Under the pieces are notes generated by a model, which was given only the letters and a program-made list of their open reading frames with translations, was not told the origin of the DNA and did not search any database. Shown in pieces: positions 16,826-27,608 of a DNA stretch of 64,000 nt. Made by a program: the position numbers and the translations under genes. Origin of the DNA: Falseniella ignava CCUG 37419 (GTDB lineage Bacteria > Bacillota > Bacilli > Lactobacillales > Aerococcaceae); contig NZ_JH932300.1 in NCBI RefSeq assembly GCF_000301055.1, forward strand, positions 434,447 to 498,446, given 5' to 3'. The first letter of the stretch is position 1. Every line of letters starts with the position of its first letter.

Positions 16826-18238
16826 ATGGAGGATTATCTTAACATGAATGAGACACATAAATATAATATCATCAAGGCTGTCGTCAATGGACGGAAATCC
16901 AAAGCTCGTGCTGAAGTGGAATTAAACTTATCCAGACGACAGATCAATCGATTGATTCTTAAATACAAACAAGAGGGGCGAAAAGGCTTCAGACATAAGA
17001 ATGCCAATCGCAAACCTTCTAAAACCATTGACCGTCATACTCGAAAGCGAATCGTTCAGCTCTATCGCTCGAAATACTATGACTTTAACTTCACACACTT
17101 CCATGAAAAACTTCAAGAAGTTGAGGAAATCCTTCTCTCTGAAAGCTCGCTAAGAAATATCTTGAAGGAAGCACACATTGTCTCGCCTCTAGCTACCCGT
17201 CGAACTAAACGGCGTGTCGCTAAAGAGCTCGAAGACAAAGCAGACAAGAAAGGCCTGACCCCTCACGAAAAAGAAACCTTACAGGAGGTTCAAGTCGTTG
17301 AAGCCTCAAAAGCACACCCGAGTCGCCCACGATGCAAATATGCTGGGGAACTGCTTCAGATGGATGCTTCAGAACATCAATGGTTCGAGGCTGACGAGAA
17401 CTATTACTATCTCCATGCCGCGATTGATGATGCCACTGGTACAGTCGTTGGTGCTTATTTCGCAGCACAGGAGACACTTGAAGGCTATTATCAAGTCTCA
17501 CATCAATTCCTGACCCACTACGGTATTCCTCATCGCATTTTGACAGATTATCGATCCATTTTCTCAGGCGTCAACACCCCAAAAAAGGGCGCTGCTCTTG
17601 AAGAACAGGCCCTCACTCAATACGGATATGCTTGCCAGACACTTGGAATTGAACTGGAAGCGACCTCAGTACCCCAAGCTAAAGGACGTATTGAACGTCT
17701 TTTCGGTACGTTTCAAAACCGCTTACTTCAAGAAATGCGGTTAAATGGTATCCGTAATATGGATGAAGCGAATCAGTTTCTAAGGGACTATCTCCCACAG
17801 TTTAATCAAAAATTCGCCCATCCCATTAAAGATAGCATAAATGCCTTTGAAACACTATCAGCAGACACAAATCTCGATTACATCCTCGCTAGATTTGCCC
17901 TGCGTGTCATTCACTCTGGTCATACTGTTCGATACAACAACCATGTCTATCATCTTCACGACCAGCATGGGAGGCAAGTCCATTTGCCAAGAAAAACTAA
18001 AGTTATGGTCATTAGTACGCGTGATTTACAACTCTTTGTCTCTCATAAAAATCAACTCTTTAAACTAATTGAAATGCCGTCACACCAAGCCATATCTAAA
18101 ATACTAGATATTCAAGAAGCTAAGTCTAAACCGAAACCACACATTCCACCGATGTCGCATCCGTGGAAAGGACAATCTTATCAACGTTACCTAAAGAAGC
18201 AAGAATACATAAAGAAAAAAGAGCTAATTGAAGTGTAG
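16826..18238 (+). CDS. IS1202-like (often labelled ISNCY) DDE transposase
   Basis: A 470-residue transposase with an N-terminal helix-turn-helix (residues about 12-50), an RNase-H-like integrase core with the acidic triad Asp180 (LLQMDASEH), Asp241 (ILTDYRS) and Glu290 (AKGRIERLFG), and a C-terminal beta-rich tail. An AAGGAGGG ribosome site precedes ATG 16826. The frame is intact, and the element's ends and target duplication are intact, so it may be active. Codon use is somewhat less AT-rich than neighbours, consistent with transfer. Confidence 0.9.
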   Translation: MEDYLNMNETHKYNIIKAVVNGRKSKARAEVELNLSRRQINRLILKYKQEGRKGFRHKNANRKPSKTIDRHTRKRIVQLYRSKYYDFNFTHFHEKLQEVEEILLSESSLRNILKEAHIVSPLATRRTKRRVAKELEDKADKKGLTPHEKETLQEVQVVEASKAHPSRPRCKYAGELLQMDASEHQWFEADENYYYLHAAIDDATGTVVGAYFAAQETLEGYYQVSHQFLTHYGIPHRILTDYRSIFSGVNTPKKGAALEEQALTQYGYACQTLGIELEATSVPQAKGRIERLFGTFQNRLLQEMRLNGIRNMDEANQFLRDYLPQFNQKFAHPIKDSINAFETLSADTNLDYILARFALRVIHSGHTVRYNNHVYHLHDQHGRQVHLPRKTKVMVISTRDLQLFVSHKNQLFKLIEMPSHQAISKILDIQEAKSKPKPHIPPMSHPWKGQSYQRYLKKQEYIKKKELIEV

Positions 18239-18246
18239 TGATAATC

Positions 18247-18295
18247 CCTCGTGATGAAGGACGATGCGCTTTTTGTATCGTCCTTCATCACGAGG
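18247..18295 (+). terminator. Hairpin after the IS1202-like transposase
   Basis: A perfect 19-bp stem (18247-18265 with 18277-18295) with a T-containing loop but no T-run behind it. It lies inside the element and may act as terminator, or block transcription entering from outside. Confidence 0.6.
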
Positions 18296-18440
18296 CAACC
18301 AAGCGAGCGAAGCGCGGTAGTTTTTAACCCTCTTTCGTTACACGCTAAAAACCCAAAAATCGGGACATATTCATTTGTGCTTGACACAAAAATCGAAAGA
18401 AATATTTGATAAAAGATTAATCTATCAACAATGGTAACGT

Positions 18441-19715
18441 TTAACTTTTTTTGTCTTGCTTTAGTTGCTGATAAATCTGACTTAGTGTAGATTCGTATTT
18501 GTTAGAAGTGTCAGGATTAAAGAATTGTTCATTTACTAGCACATCGGGTAGATATTGTTGCGTGACGTAATGGTGTGGATAATCATGCGGGTACAAGTAA
18601 TCAACTCCGTGACCTAAGTCTTTCGCACCTGAATAATGCGCATCCCGCAAATGAAGAGGAATTGGCCCAACCTTCCCGTCCCGAATAGCACCCATCGCTT
18701 TATTGATACCCATGTAACTCGTATTTGATTTAGGACTTAAAGCTAATTCAGTTACGGCAAATGCCAGAGGAATTCGCGCTTCAGGCATTCCTAGACGTTC
18801 AGCAGCTTGAACCGCAGAGACCGTTCTTAAGGTAGCGGCGGGATTTGCAAGTCCAATGTCTTCATAAGCCGTTACGAGAAGGCGGCGGCATGCAATTGTT
18901 AATTCACCCGCTTCAAGTAAAACGGCTAAATAATAGAGGGCAGCGTCAACGTCTGATCCACGAATTGACTTTTGAAAGGCAGAAATCGTATCATAATGAG
19001 CATCGCCATCTTTGTCGTGAACCATCCGTTTATGTTGCAAGCACTCTTCGGCGATTTCTTGGGTAATACGTATCGTTCCGTCGGATTCAGGAGGGGTCGA
19101 TAAAACTGCCAATTCAAGCGCGTTTAATGCTGAACGGATATCACCTAGTGTAACGTGAGCAAAGTGATTTAAAACATCTTCAGAAAGTTCAATGTTGTAT
19201 TCTCCTAAACCATGCTCTTTATCTTTGATAGCTCGTTGCAGAGCTTCTTTGACCTCCTCCGATTGGGGAGGCTTCACTTGGAAAATTTGAACACGACTTC
19301 GAATCGCAGGATTAATCGTTAAGTATGGGTTTTCGGTTGTAGCTCCAATTAATATAACCCGTCCACTTTCGAGGTGGGGCAAGAGAAAATCTTGCTTCGT
19401 CGTATTAAGACGGTGAATTTCGTCTAGCAGTAAAATAACCGAACCAGACATTTTACCTTCTTCAACAACTTGTTCTAATTCTTTTTTACCATCGTTCGAT
19501 GCGTTTAAAATTCGGAAGGCATATCGACTACTTCCGGCAATGGCGCTAGCAATACTGGTCTTTCCCGTTCCAGGAGGCCCGTATAAAATCATTGAAGATA
19601 GTCGCTTGGCATCAACCATGCGCCGAATAATTTTTCCTGGACCGACTAGATGCTTTTGACCGATAATTTCATCAATATGTTGGGGACGCATCCGATAAGC
19701 CAGTGGTTTCTGCAT
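18441..19715 (-). CDS. rarA: Replication-associated recombination protein RarA (MgsA)
   Basis: A 424-residue clamp-loader-like AAA+ ATPase that acts at stalled replication forks with SSB. Walker A GPPGTGKT at residues 46-53, Walker B LLLDEIHRL, sensor 1 GATTENP, and the C-terminal tetramerisation region (PLHLRDAHY) are present. A GAAAGGAG ribosome site precedes ATG at 19715. In Bacillus the same block (6S RNA, rarA, cysteine desulfurase, mnmA, recD2) is conserved. The IS1202-like element lies 3' of it and does not damage the coding sequence. Confidence 0.95.
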   Translation of the reverse strand: MQKPLAYRMRPQHIDEIIGQKHLVGPGKIIRRMVDAKRLSSMILYGPPGTGKTSIASAIAGSSRYAFRILNASNDGKKELEQVVEEGKMSGSVILLLDEIHRLNTTKQDFLLPHLESGRVILIGATTENPYLTINPAIRSRVQIFQVKPPQSEEVKEALQRAIKDKEHGLGEYNIELSEDVLNHFAHVTLGDIRSALNALELAVLSTPPESDGTIRITQEIAEECLQHKRMVHDKDGDAHYDTISAFQKSIRGSDVDAALYYLAVLLEAGELTIACRRLLVTAYEDIGLANPAATLRTVSAVQAAERLGMPEARIPLAFAVTELALSPKSNTSYMGINKAMGAIRDGKVGPIPLHLRDAHYSGAKDLGHGVDYLYPHDYPHHYVTQQYLPDVLVNEQFFNPDTSNKYESTLSQIYQQLKQDKKS

Positions 19716-19744
19716 AGAATGCTCCTTTCATTATCTTGATTACA

Positions 19745-19772
19745 TTACAATTTTACCTAATTAGTGTATAAT
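19745..19772 (+). promoter_or_regulatory. Predicted promoter of the DUF1576-iscS-mnmA unit
   Basis: TTACAA (19745-19750), 16-base spacer, TATAAT (19767-19772), divergent from rarA. The next four genes run in the same direction with small gaps. Confidence 0.55.
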
Positions 19773-19833
19773 TTGGTAGTCAAAGCTTTTATTCAACAAT
19801 TAGCTTAAAAGAAGATTTATCTGGAGGTAAGAG

Positions 19834-21099
19834 ATGACCATACACAAGCAACGTTTAACAAAATGGATTGAACGTAATTTATTTTTAATGATGAGTGTTT
19901 ATACATTTATTTTTGCAATGTTTATGCCGGACCGTTCGGATGCTCTGAATGGTGTCAAAGTGATTTTGAATCAATCGGGGATATTAACGCATGATTATCT
20001 GGAAATCGGTGGTGTTAGTGCAACGTTTATTAACGTGGCCGTTCATTTTTTAATTGCGCATTTGTTATATCGTTTAAGCGGCGCAAAAGAGCTTAAAGGT
20101 GCTTATGTTGCCAGTGTATTCTTCTCTTGTGGCCATGCTTTTTTTGGGAGTCATTTTTTAAATATTATTCCGCCAATGATGGGCGTTTGTCTTTATAGCT
20201 GGTGGGCGAGAGAGTCAATTGCTCAAAATTTTGCCTTTGCGATGTATGCTAATTCATTAGGACCGATGTCTTCAGTTATCTGGTTAATGGGAGGCCATTC
20301 GATCGGTTCGCTAGTTGCTGGCGCTATAGTTGGAGTAATAATCGGGATGATTTCTGTACCTTTAGCCAATAAAACTGCGAAATTCCATGGAGGCATGACA
20401 CTACTTAACTATGGGTACGTTGCTGGGTTGATTGGGATTGTTGTGACTGCGGTAATGGCACAATTGCATATGGAAGTGGCGCCGGTGAATATTATTAGTA
20501 CTCATGCCCATGCGCATATTACAGATTATTTAATGATTTTATCGGTTATTTTTATTCTATTCGCCTTGAGTCAGTGGCAACAAGTGAAGGAAAATTATCC
20601 GAAATTGATTCTTTCACGTGGTATTGCAGGTGCTGATTTTATCCAGACCTATGGGTTACATACAGCGACTTTGAATATGGCGTTGAATGTTTTAGTGGGA
20701 TTAAGTTTTATTTATGCGATACAATTTCCAATGAATGGTACTTCGATTGGTGCGATGTTATCATTAATGGCTTTTGGTGCCGCAGGTGCGCATCCATTAA
20801 ACGTGATTCCTACAATGCTCGGAGTGATTTTGGCTGGCTGGTGTTATGGTGTTAACCTTTCTTCGAATGGGGTTGTGTTACCGATGCTCTTTGCTTTTGG
20901 TCTTTCACCTCTAACGAGTCATTACGGCTTACTTGGAGGATTATTTGCTGGTTTTATGCATATGACTTTACTTAGCAAAACACTGACCTTACATTTGGGG
21001 TCCACACTATACAATAATGGTTTTTCAACTGGTTTTATCGCAATCTTTTTAGTGCCAATTTTTGATGCGATTCGAGAAAAAAGAACACTGGGACAATAA
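19834..21099 (+). CDS. Multi-pass membrane protein, DUF1576-like
   Basis: A 421-residue protein with about 10-12 hydrophobic helices and an inverted-repeat feel: SLGPMSSVIWLMGGH in the first half, SPLTSHYGLLGGLFAGFMH in the second. Both halves carry His-containing segments (SCGHAFFGSHF, STHAHAHITDY). I recall this as the DUF1576 family, whose function is unknown. It has a GGAGG ribosome site and precedes the cysteine desulfurase by 36 bases; co-transcription is likely but a shared function is not established. Transport is a guess from topology. Confidence 0.7.
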   Translation: MTIHKQRLTKWIERNLFLMMSVYTFIFAMFMPDRSDALNGVKVILNQSGILTHDYLEIGGVSATFINVAVHFLIAHLLYRLSGAKELKGAYVASVFFSCGHAFFGSHFLNIIPPMMGVCLYSWWARESIAQNFAFAMYANSLGPMSSVIWLMGGHSIGSLVAGAIVGVIIGMISVPLANKTAKFHGGMTLLNYGYVAGLIGIVVTAVMAQLHMEVAPVNIISTHAHAHITDYLMILSVIFILFALSQWQQVKENYPKLILSRGIAGADFIQTYGLHTATLNMALNVLVGLSFIYAIQFPMNGTSIGAMLSLMAFGAAGAHPLNVIPTMLGVILAGWCYGVNLSSNGVVLPMLFAFGLSPLTSHYGLLGGLFAGFMHMTLLSKTLTLHLGSTLYNNGFSTGFIAIFLVPIFDAIREKRTLGQ

Positions 21100-21135
21100 A
21101 TGTTTAAATTTGTTATAAAATAAAGGAGTGATCGA

Positions 21136-22287
21136 ATGATTTATCTTGATTCTGCGGCAACGACCGCGGTACATCCGGATGTGATTAAAGTCATTACGGA
21201 GGCTTTAACGACACACTATGGCAATCCATCAAGCACTTATCAATTAGGTCGAACAGCGCATGAGTTGTTAGAATCTTCAAGACAAACGATTGCCCGTTGT
21301 TTGAATGTTTCTTCGGATGAAATTTACTTTACTAGTGGGGCCACTGAAGCCATTAATTGGGCGATTCGTTCGCAAGCTTACCAAAGTCGTGAGCTCGGGC
21401 TAGGAAATCATCTCGTGGCCACTTCAATCGAGCATTCTGCCGTATTGAAGTGTTTAGAACAACTTGAAGATGAAGGGTTTACCTATACCTTAGTCAATCC
21501 TAATTCTGAAGGAGAATTCACTGTGGATCAATTTGAAGCTGTTTCAACTCCGCAGACAACGGGATGGATTGCTATGGCAGTGAATAATGAAGTGGGATCG
21601 ATTCTTCCGATTGAAAGTATATCTAAAGCAGCCCAGTCCCGCGGCTATTGGTTCCACTGTGATACGGTGCAAGCGATTGGTAAAGTTGATTGCGACTATG
21701 CATCTTATCCCATTACATCTTTCGTAGTAACCGGCCATAAAATTAGTGGCCCTAAAGGGGTAGGGATTTTAGTTTATCGTCCACAAAATCCTGCAATGCA
21801 ATTGCATCCAATGATTGTTGGTGGGGGACAAGAACGGTCTCAGCGAGCGGGGACAGAAAATATTCCATACATTGCAGGATTGGCAAAGGCAATTGAACTC
21901 GCTACGGGAGAATTGACGCAACATTTAGCTCACTATCAGTCTATTAAAGATGATTTACTAACGTCCTTGAAGGCGCATCAAATTGAATATCACCTCAATG
22001 GAAATACAACACATTCAGTGGATAATATTGTCAATCTCTGGCTGCCCGATTTTGAGAGTGCAAAGTTACGAATTCAGATGGATTTAGTGGGAATCGCTGT
22101 TTCTGCTGGATCGGCTTGCTCTGCCGGTAGTATTCAACCAAGCCGTATTTTAAAAGCGTATTATCCGAATGAAACAGATCGTTTAGTCCAAAGTTTGCGT
22201 ATTTCATTCAGCCCAGAAACAACTAAAAATGAAATAGATCAATTTGTAAAAACATTAGTAGAACTTAAAGAAAAAGGAGACAAATAA
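21136..22287 (+). CDS. Cysteine desulfurase (YrvO/NifS-like) partner of MnmA
   Basis: A 383-residue PLP enzyme that takes sulfur from cysteine as a protein persulfide. Lys202 in VTGHKISGPKG is the PLP lysine; Cys328 in GSACSAGS is the persulfide cysteine; IEHSAVL carries the conserved histidine. In Bacillus subtilis the equivalent YrvO is dedicated to MnmA-dependent tRNA 2-thiolation, and mnmA is two genes downstream here. An AAGGAG ribosome site precedes ATG 21136. General Fe-S roles cannot be excluded. Confidence 0.93.
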   Translation: MIYLDSAATTAVHPDVIKVITEALTTHYGNPSSTYQLGRTAHELLESSRQTIARCLNVSSDEIYFTSGATEAINWAIRSQAYQSRELGLGNHLVATSIEHSAVLKCLEQLEDEGFTYTLVNPNSEGEFTVDQFEAVSTPQTTGWIAMAVNNEVGSILPIESISKAAQSRGYWFHCDTVQAIGKVDCDYASYPITSFVVTGHKISGPKGVGILVYRPQNPAMQLHPMIVGGGQERSQRAGTENIPYIAGLAKAIELATGELTQHLAHYQSIKDDLLTSLKAHQIEYHLNGNTTHSVDNIVNLWLPDFESAKLRIQMDLVGIAVSAGSACSAGSIQPSRILKAYYPNETDRLVQSLRISFSPETTKNEIDQFVKTLVELKEKGDK

Positions 22288-22289
22288 TT

Positions 22290-23779
<1,490 letters not shown>

Positions 23780-23813
23780 TTATTATTTAAATTAATTTTG
23801 GAGGTGATGACGG

Positions 23814-26252
23814 ATGACTCAAATGCGTTTAGTCGGCGAAATTGATGCGATATATTTTGAGAGTCCGTCTAACTTCTATAAAGTGATGCGAGTAGCGTTA
23901 GATCCTGATCAAGGGGATGCGTTCTTGCTTGATGAGATCGTGATGACCGGTCAATTCCCCTCGATTCATCTCGATACCTTATATGAATTTTTCGGTAAAA
24001 TGACGACGCATCCTAAATATGGCGAGCAATTTGCCGTGGAACGATACCAACAATTAACTCCGACTTCAGAAGAAGGATTAATAGATTATTTATCAAGCTA
24101 TCGCTTTAAAGGTATTGGACCGGTACTCGCTGAGCGAATTGTGGACAAGCTTGGATCCAAAGCAATTGAACTAATTATAGATGATCCGAAGAGTTTAGAG
24201 GGTATTACCGGATTGAGTGCCAAAAACGCAAAATCGCTGCGTCAAGAACTTTTAAACTATCAAGGGACAGAACGGATTTATATTCAACTGAACCAGTGGG
24301 GCTTTAGCGCTAAGTTGGCGGACCGAATTTTTAATTATTACGATAGTCGAGCGCTAGAAATAATACGTGACAATCCTTATGAGCTGATTCAAACGATTGA
24401 AGGGATTTCTTTTACGAAGGCAGATCAACTCGCACTGGAATTTGGCATTGAAGATGATGCCTTAAAACGTATTGCCGCGGCGGCAATGTCAAGCGTTTAT
24501 TTAATCTGCTATGATCAAGGACATACTTGGATCAGTAAAGATGAACTCTTTACTCAAAGCCGATTATTGTTAGAGCAAAGTCGAAATTACTTGGTAAGTG
24601 ATCAAGAATTAGAAGACGGTCTGGACGAAGCACTGAATCAAGATATGCTAATTTGTTATGATCAGCGTTACGCGATGGCGAGTTTGTTCTATGCAGAGGT
24701 AGGCATCTCCAAGCAATTAGTCAGACAACTTACTAATTGCGTTAGTGAATCTTTTACAGAAGAAGAAATTGACGATGCATTGCATCAACTAATGGCTCAA
24801 TCCGATGTTCAATATGACCGAAGCCAGTTGGCAGCTTTAAAACGGGCAATTCAGTCGCCTGTTTCGATTATTACTGGTGGGCCTGGAACGGGTAAGACGA
24901 CCTTAATAAATGGATTGATTCAACTTCATAGTTTGTTGCATGAGTATGACTTGAGCGAGTTGCCATATAAAACGGCTGATGAAGCCGTTATTCATTTAGC
25001 AGCTCCGACAGGCAGGGCTGCTAAACGAATGCAAGAGGCTACTGGGTTACCTGCTTCTACCATTCATCGACTGATTGGTTTTACCCGTGAATCTGTGACT
25101 GAAAATTTTCATGCTGAATTATTAGCGGGTAAATTATTGATTATTGATGAGATGTCGATGGTGGATACTTGGTTAATGAATTGGCTACTTCAAGCAGTGC
25201 CGTCATCGATGCAACTTGTTTTTGTGGGGGACCAGGATCAGTTACCCTCTGTCGGACCTGGTCAAGTATTTACGGATTTAATTCAATCTAAACAGATTCC
25301 TGTTGTTTCGTTAAAACGTATTTATCGCCAAGGTAAAGGGAGTACAATTATTGACTTAGCAAGTCATATTCGGCAAGGGAGTTTGCCAACGAACTTTACC
25401 CAAAAACAACACGACCGATCATTTATCGAGATCGGGACAGTAGGAATCGCAAAAGCGGTTCATGATATCGCTTCTTTTGCCTTAAAAAAAGGATACAACG
25501 CGATGACCATGCAAATATTAGCACCGATGTATAAAGGTGAGGCAGGGATTAATCGATTAAATACGGTATTACAATCTTTAATGAATCCAGCAGAAGCTGG
25601 AGTCCGCGAAATTGAGTTTAACCAAGGTGTTTTTCGTGAAGGTGACAAAGTATTGCAGCTTGTTAATAATACGGAAGACGAAGTCTTTAATGGGGACGTC
25701 GGAATGATCCAACGAATTGATTATAAAGATGAGACGGAGTCCAAAACGGATGAAATGGTGGTTGTTTTTGAAGGAGAAAAGGAAATAACTTATCGCCGAG
25801 GTGATTTGAATCAGTTAACGCTCGCGTATTGTGTGTCGATTCATAAAGCACAAGGGAGTGAATATCCGCTCGTTATCTTCCCCTTGGTGACAGCTTTTCG
25901 TCCAATTATTCAACGCAACTTGCTATATACTGCTGTGACGCGTGCGCAAGAAAATCTCGTCTTAATCGGTAGTGAGGCTTGTTTTAATCAAGGCGTTCAA
26001 TACCAGCAATCGAAAAGACAGACGTTCTTAATTGAACTGATGATGGAATTTGAACAAGATAAATTAGATGAAACAATGGCTCATGACAATGTGGATTCAG
26101 ACTTGAATTTATCGAATGAAGTGGATTCCATCGAAGTATTTGAATCCTCCTCTGTAGTTGAAGAAATTGTATTAAGTGAAGAGACGATTCATCAAATTGA
26201 TCCGATGATTAATATGGGGGAGCTGAGTCCCTATGATTTTATGCCAAAATAA
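23814..26252 (+). CDS. recD2: RecD2 helicase (YrrC type)
   Basis: An 812-residue SF1B 5'-3' DNA helicase. N-terminal OB-like and helix-hairpin-helix region (YRFKGIGPVLAERI), Walker A GGPGTGKTT at about 355-363, motif II LLIIDEMSMVD, motif III FVGDQDQLPSVGPG, and late motif AYCVSIHKAQGSEYP. RecD2 acts in replication-fork and mismatch repair in Firmicutes that have AddAB instead of RecBCD. The C-terminal 60 residues are acidic and variable. TTGGAGGTGATG precedes ATG 23814. It closes the block before a bidirectional terminator. Confidence 0.95.
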   Translation: MTQMRLVGEIDAIYFESPSNFYKVMRVALDPDQGDAFLLDEIVMTGQFPSIHLDTLYEFFGKMTTHPKYGEQFAVERYQQLTPTSEEGLIDYLSSYRFKGIGPVLAERIVDKLGSKAIELIIDDPKSLEGITGLSAKNAKSLRQELLNYQGTERIYIQLNQWGFSAKLADRIFNYYDSRALEIIRDNPYELIQTIEGISFTKADQLALEFGIEDDALKRIAAAAMSSVYLICYDQGHTWISKDELFTQSRLLLEQSRNYLVSDQELEDGLDEALNQDMLICYDQRYAMASLFYAEVGISKQLVRQLTNCVSESFTEEEIDDALHQLMAQSDVQYDRSQLAALKRAIQSPVSIITGGPGTGKTTLINGLIQLHSLLHEYDLSELPYKTADEAVIHLAAPTGRAAKRMQEATGLPASTIHRLIGFTRESVTENFHAELLAGKLLIIDEMSMVDTWLMNWLLQAVPSSMQLVFVGDQDQLPSVGPGQVFTDLIQSKQIPVVSLKRIYRQGKGSTIIDLASHIRQGSLPTNFTQKQHDRSFIEIGTVGIAKAVHDIASFALKKGYNAMTMQILAPMYKGEAGINRLNTVLQSLMNPAEAGVREIEFNQGVFREGDKVLQLVNNTEDEVFNGDVGMIQRIDYKDETESKTDEMVVVFEGEKEITYRRGDLNQLTLAYCVSIHKAQGSEYPLVIFPLVTAFRPIIQRNLLYTAVTRAQENLVLIGSEACFNQGVQYQQSKRQTFLIELMMEFEQDKLDETMAHDNVDSDLNLSNEVDSIEVFESSSVVEEIVLSEETIHQIDPMINMGELSPYDFMPK

Positions 26253-26264
26253 GAGAAAACCAAA

Positions 26265-26300
26265 AAGACAGCACGTTGTATGTAGTGCTGTCTTATTTTT
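26265..26300. terminator. Terminator between recD2 and the lipid kinase gene
   Basis: A 10-bp perfect stem (26265-26274 with 26285-26294), A-rich on the left and T-rich on the right, usable by both convergent genes. Confidence 0.85.
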
Positions 26301-27235
26301 TATAAGTTAAATGGATAACGGGCAACGTGACACTCGACAGTGTAAGTTTGCGGGTATAGCACTTCACCATCGACTTGACCTATAACAGGATGCAATACTT
26401 CTAACGTTAAATGTTGCCCCTTTAAATGTGTTACATTAGGTGATGTCCGCTGATTTTTTGAGATTAATACTTTATAAATCAATGGTAGCGCACTGCTTAA
26501 AGTCACATCATGGAATAGGGTGAAGTTAATTTCATCATTGGTTGCGACAGCAACATCGGAAATTCGAATGCCACCGCCATTGTATGGGGAATTAATAATG
26601 GTAGCAATATTTACCTGATCAAATTGAAAAGGCTTACCATCGAGAGTCCCTTTTACACTGAAGTGTGGAATTGATCTTAAACTTGGGAAAATGGCTGAAA
26701 TATAATTTAATCGGAATTTTTGCAACCATTTCGCAGCTGCGGAATGGCGTTGTTTTTGAACATAATAATTGATCAGGCCATCAAATCCAAATCCCATATT
26801 GTTCAAAATTAAGTGCGATTTTTCTTCATCATCAAGTTGATAGCGAATCATAGGTATCTCTGTTGCGGGAGCATTAAAAGCGATTTGCTGGATCAATTGT
26901 TCAATACTTTTATCTTTTAACCAGGTTCGATGGAAATCATTCCCCGTTCCTCCCGCAATGTAGGTGATGGGGATCTGGAAATGATTTTGATAAAGTGTGT
27001 TCACAACCTGATGGAGCGTACCATCCCCTCCGATTACAATAATGTGAGGGTGTGTTTCGTCGAATTGCTCGATAATTTTTTGAGTAATTGATGAAGCATG
27101 TGTCGCATAATTCGTCCGATGAATGATATAAGCAAGTTGTAGCCGATGCAGTTCTTTTGTTACTTTTTCAAGTTGTTTCTCAGCGTAACCATTTCCCGCT
27201 GCGTAATGACAAATAATTTGGATAGTCTTGTCCAT
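26300..27235 (-). CDS. Diacylglycerol kinase-family lipid kinase (DagK/YegS-like)
   Basis: A 311-residue soluble lipid kinase. The nucleotide motif GGDGT (residues 69-73) and YIAGGTGNDFHR are diagnostic; the C-terminal part has the two-layer beta-sandwich with NSPYNGGGIRI and a final QVDGE motif. Such enzymes phosphorylate diacylglycerol released by lipoteichoic acid synthesis, returning it to phospholipid synthesis, or act on related lipids. GAGGTGA lies before the ATG. It is monocistronic and divergent from alaS. Confidence 0.88.
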   Translation of the reverse strand: MDKTIQIICHYAAGNGYAEKQLEKVTKELHRLQLAYIIHRTNYATHASSITQKIIEQFDETHPHIIVIGGDGTLHQVVNTLYQNHFQIPITYIAGGTGNDFHRTWLKDKSIEQLIQQIAFNAPATEIPMIRYQLDDEEKSHLILNNMGFGFDGLINYYVQKQRHSAAAKWLQKFRLNYISAIFPSLRSIPHFSVKGTLDGKPFQFDQVNIATIINSPYNGGGIRISDVAVATNDEINFTLFHDVTLSSALPLIYKVLISKNQRTSPNVTHLKGQHLTLEVLHPVIGQVDGEVLYPQTYTVECHVARYPFNL

Positions 27236-27331
27236 AAGTCACCTCAAAATAATCAATCTGATACTATTATACCTAAAGTGATGTAAAAATGTATAAATTC
27301 GTGTGAATAAATGGAATCCATCGTAAAAGTA

Positions 27332-27360
27332 TTGATTTTTTTAGACATAAACCCTATAAT
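27332..27360 (+). promoter_or_regulatory. Promoter of the alaS T-box transcript
   Basis: TTGATT (27332-27337), 17-base spacer, TATAAT (27355-27360). Confidence 0.7.
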
Positions 27361-27365
27361 TAAAG

Positions 27366-27560
27366 CCAATGAGACTATGTTTATTCACAATTAGAGACAT
27401 TTCATTGGGTGAAAGAAATGACGAATAAATGCTCCTCATCGTACTAATTGAAAAATTAGCGTGTGATTGGCGTTAACAATCCTAAAGATTGACACAATGA
27501 GTTGTTATAAGTAAGGTGGTACCGCGTTAGAACGCCCTTACGTATAGCAACTCTTATTTT
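27366..27560 (+). promoter_or_regulatory. T-box leader of alaS, probable Ala specifier GCU
   Basis: The conserved T-box AAGGTGGTACCGCG at 27513-27526 lies inside a large terminator hairpin whose arms are 27499-27516 and 27536-27553 (GAGTTG/CAACTC, TATA/TATA, GTAAGG/CCTTAC), followed by a T-rich run. Low stem I can pair ATGAG (27369-27373) with CTCAT (27435-27439), and the adjacent triplet is GCT (27431-27433), an alanine codon. It accounts for the gap 27236-27608. Confidence 0.85.
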
Positions 27561-27608
27561 AATCTTATCGAGATATAACATGAATTAAACTGATTAATGG
27601 AGGATGTT

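Larger units (their letters stand above)
16741..18385 (+). mobile_element. IS1202-like insertion sequence, 1645 bp
   Basis: Bounded by the 28-bp direct repeats. Imperfect terminal inverted repeats share the core CACAAATG followed by ATGTC: left end near 16748-16763, right end (complement) near 18362-18379. A second copy of the left motif (CCGTAAATGAAAATGTCCC) lies just inside the first, a direct subterminal repeat. One transposase gene fills the element. The element looks complete and recent because both flanking copies are identical. It separates the 6S-like RNA gene from rarA. Confidence 0.85.
16713..18413. repeat. 28-bp direct repeat flanking the IS1202-like element
   Basis: Identical 28-base copies at 16713-16740 and 18386-18413 (both begin ACAAAAATCGAAAG and end TTTGATAAA). 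The bases beyond each copy differ, so the repeat is exactly 28. It fits the long target duplications (about 24-29 bp) known for IS1202-type elements. Confidence 0.9.
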
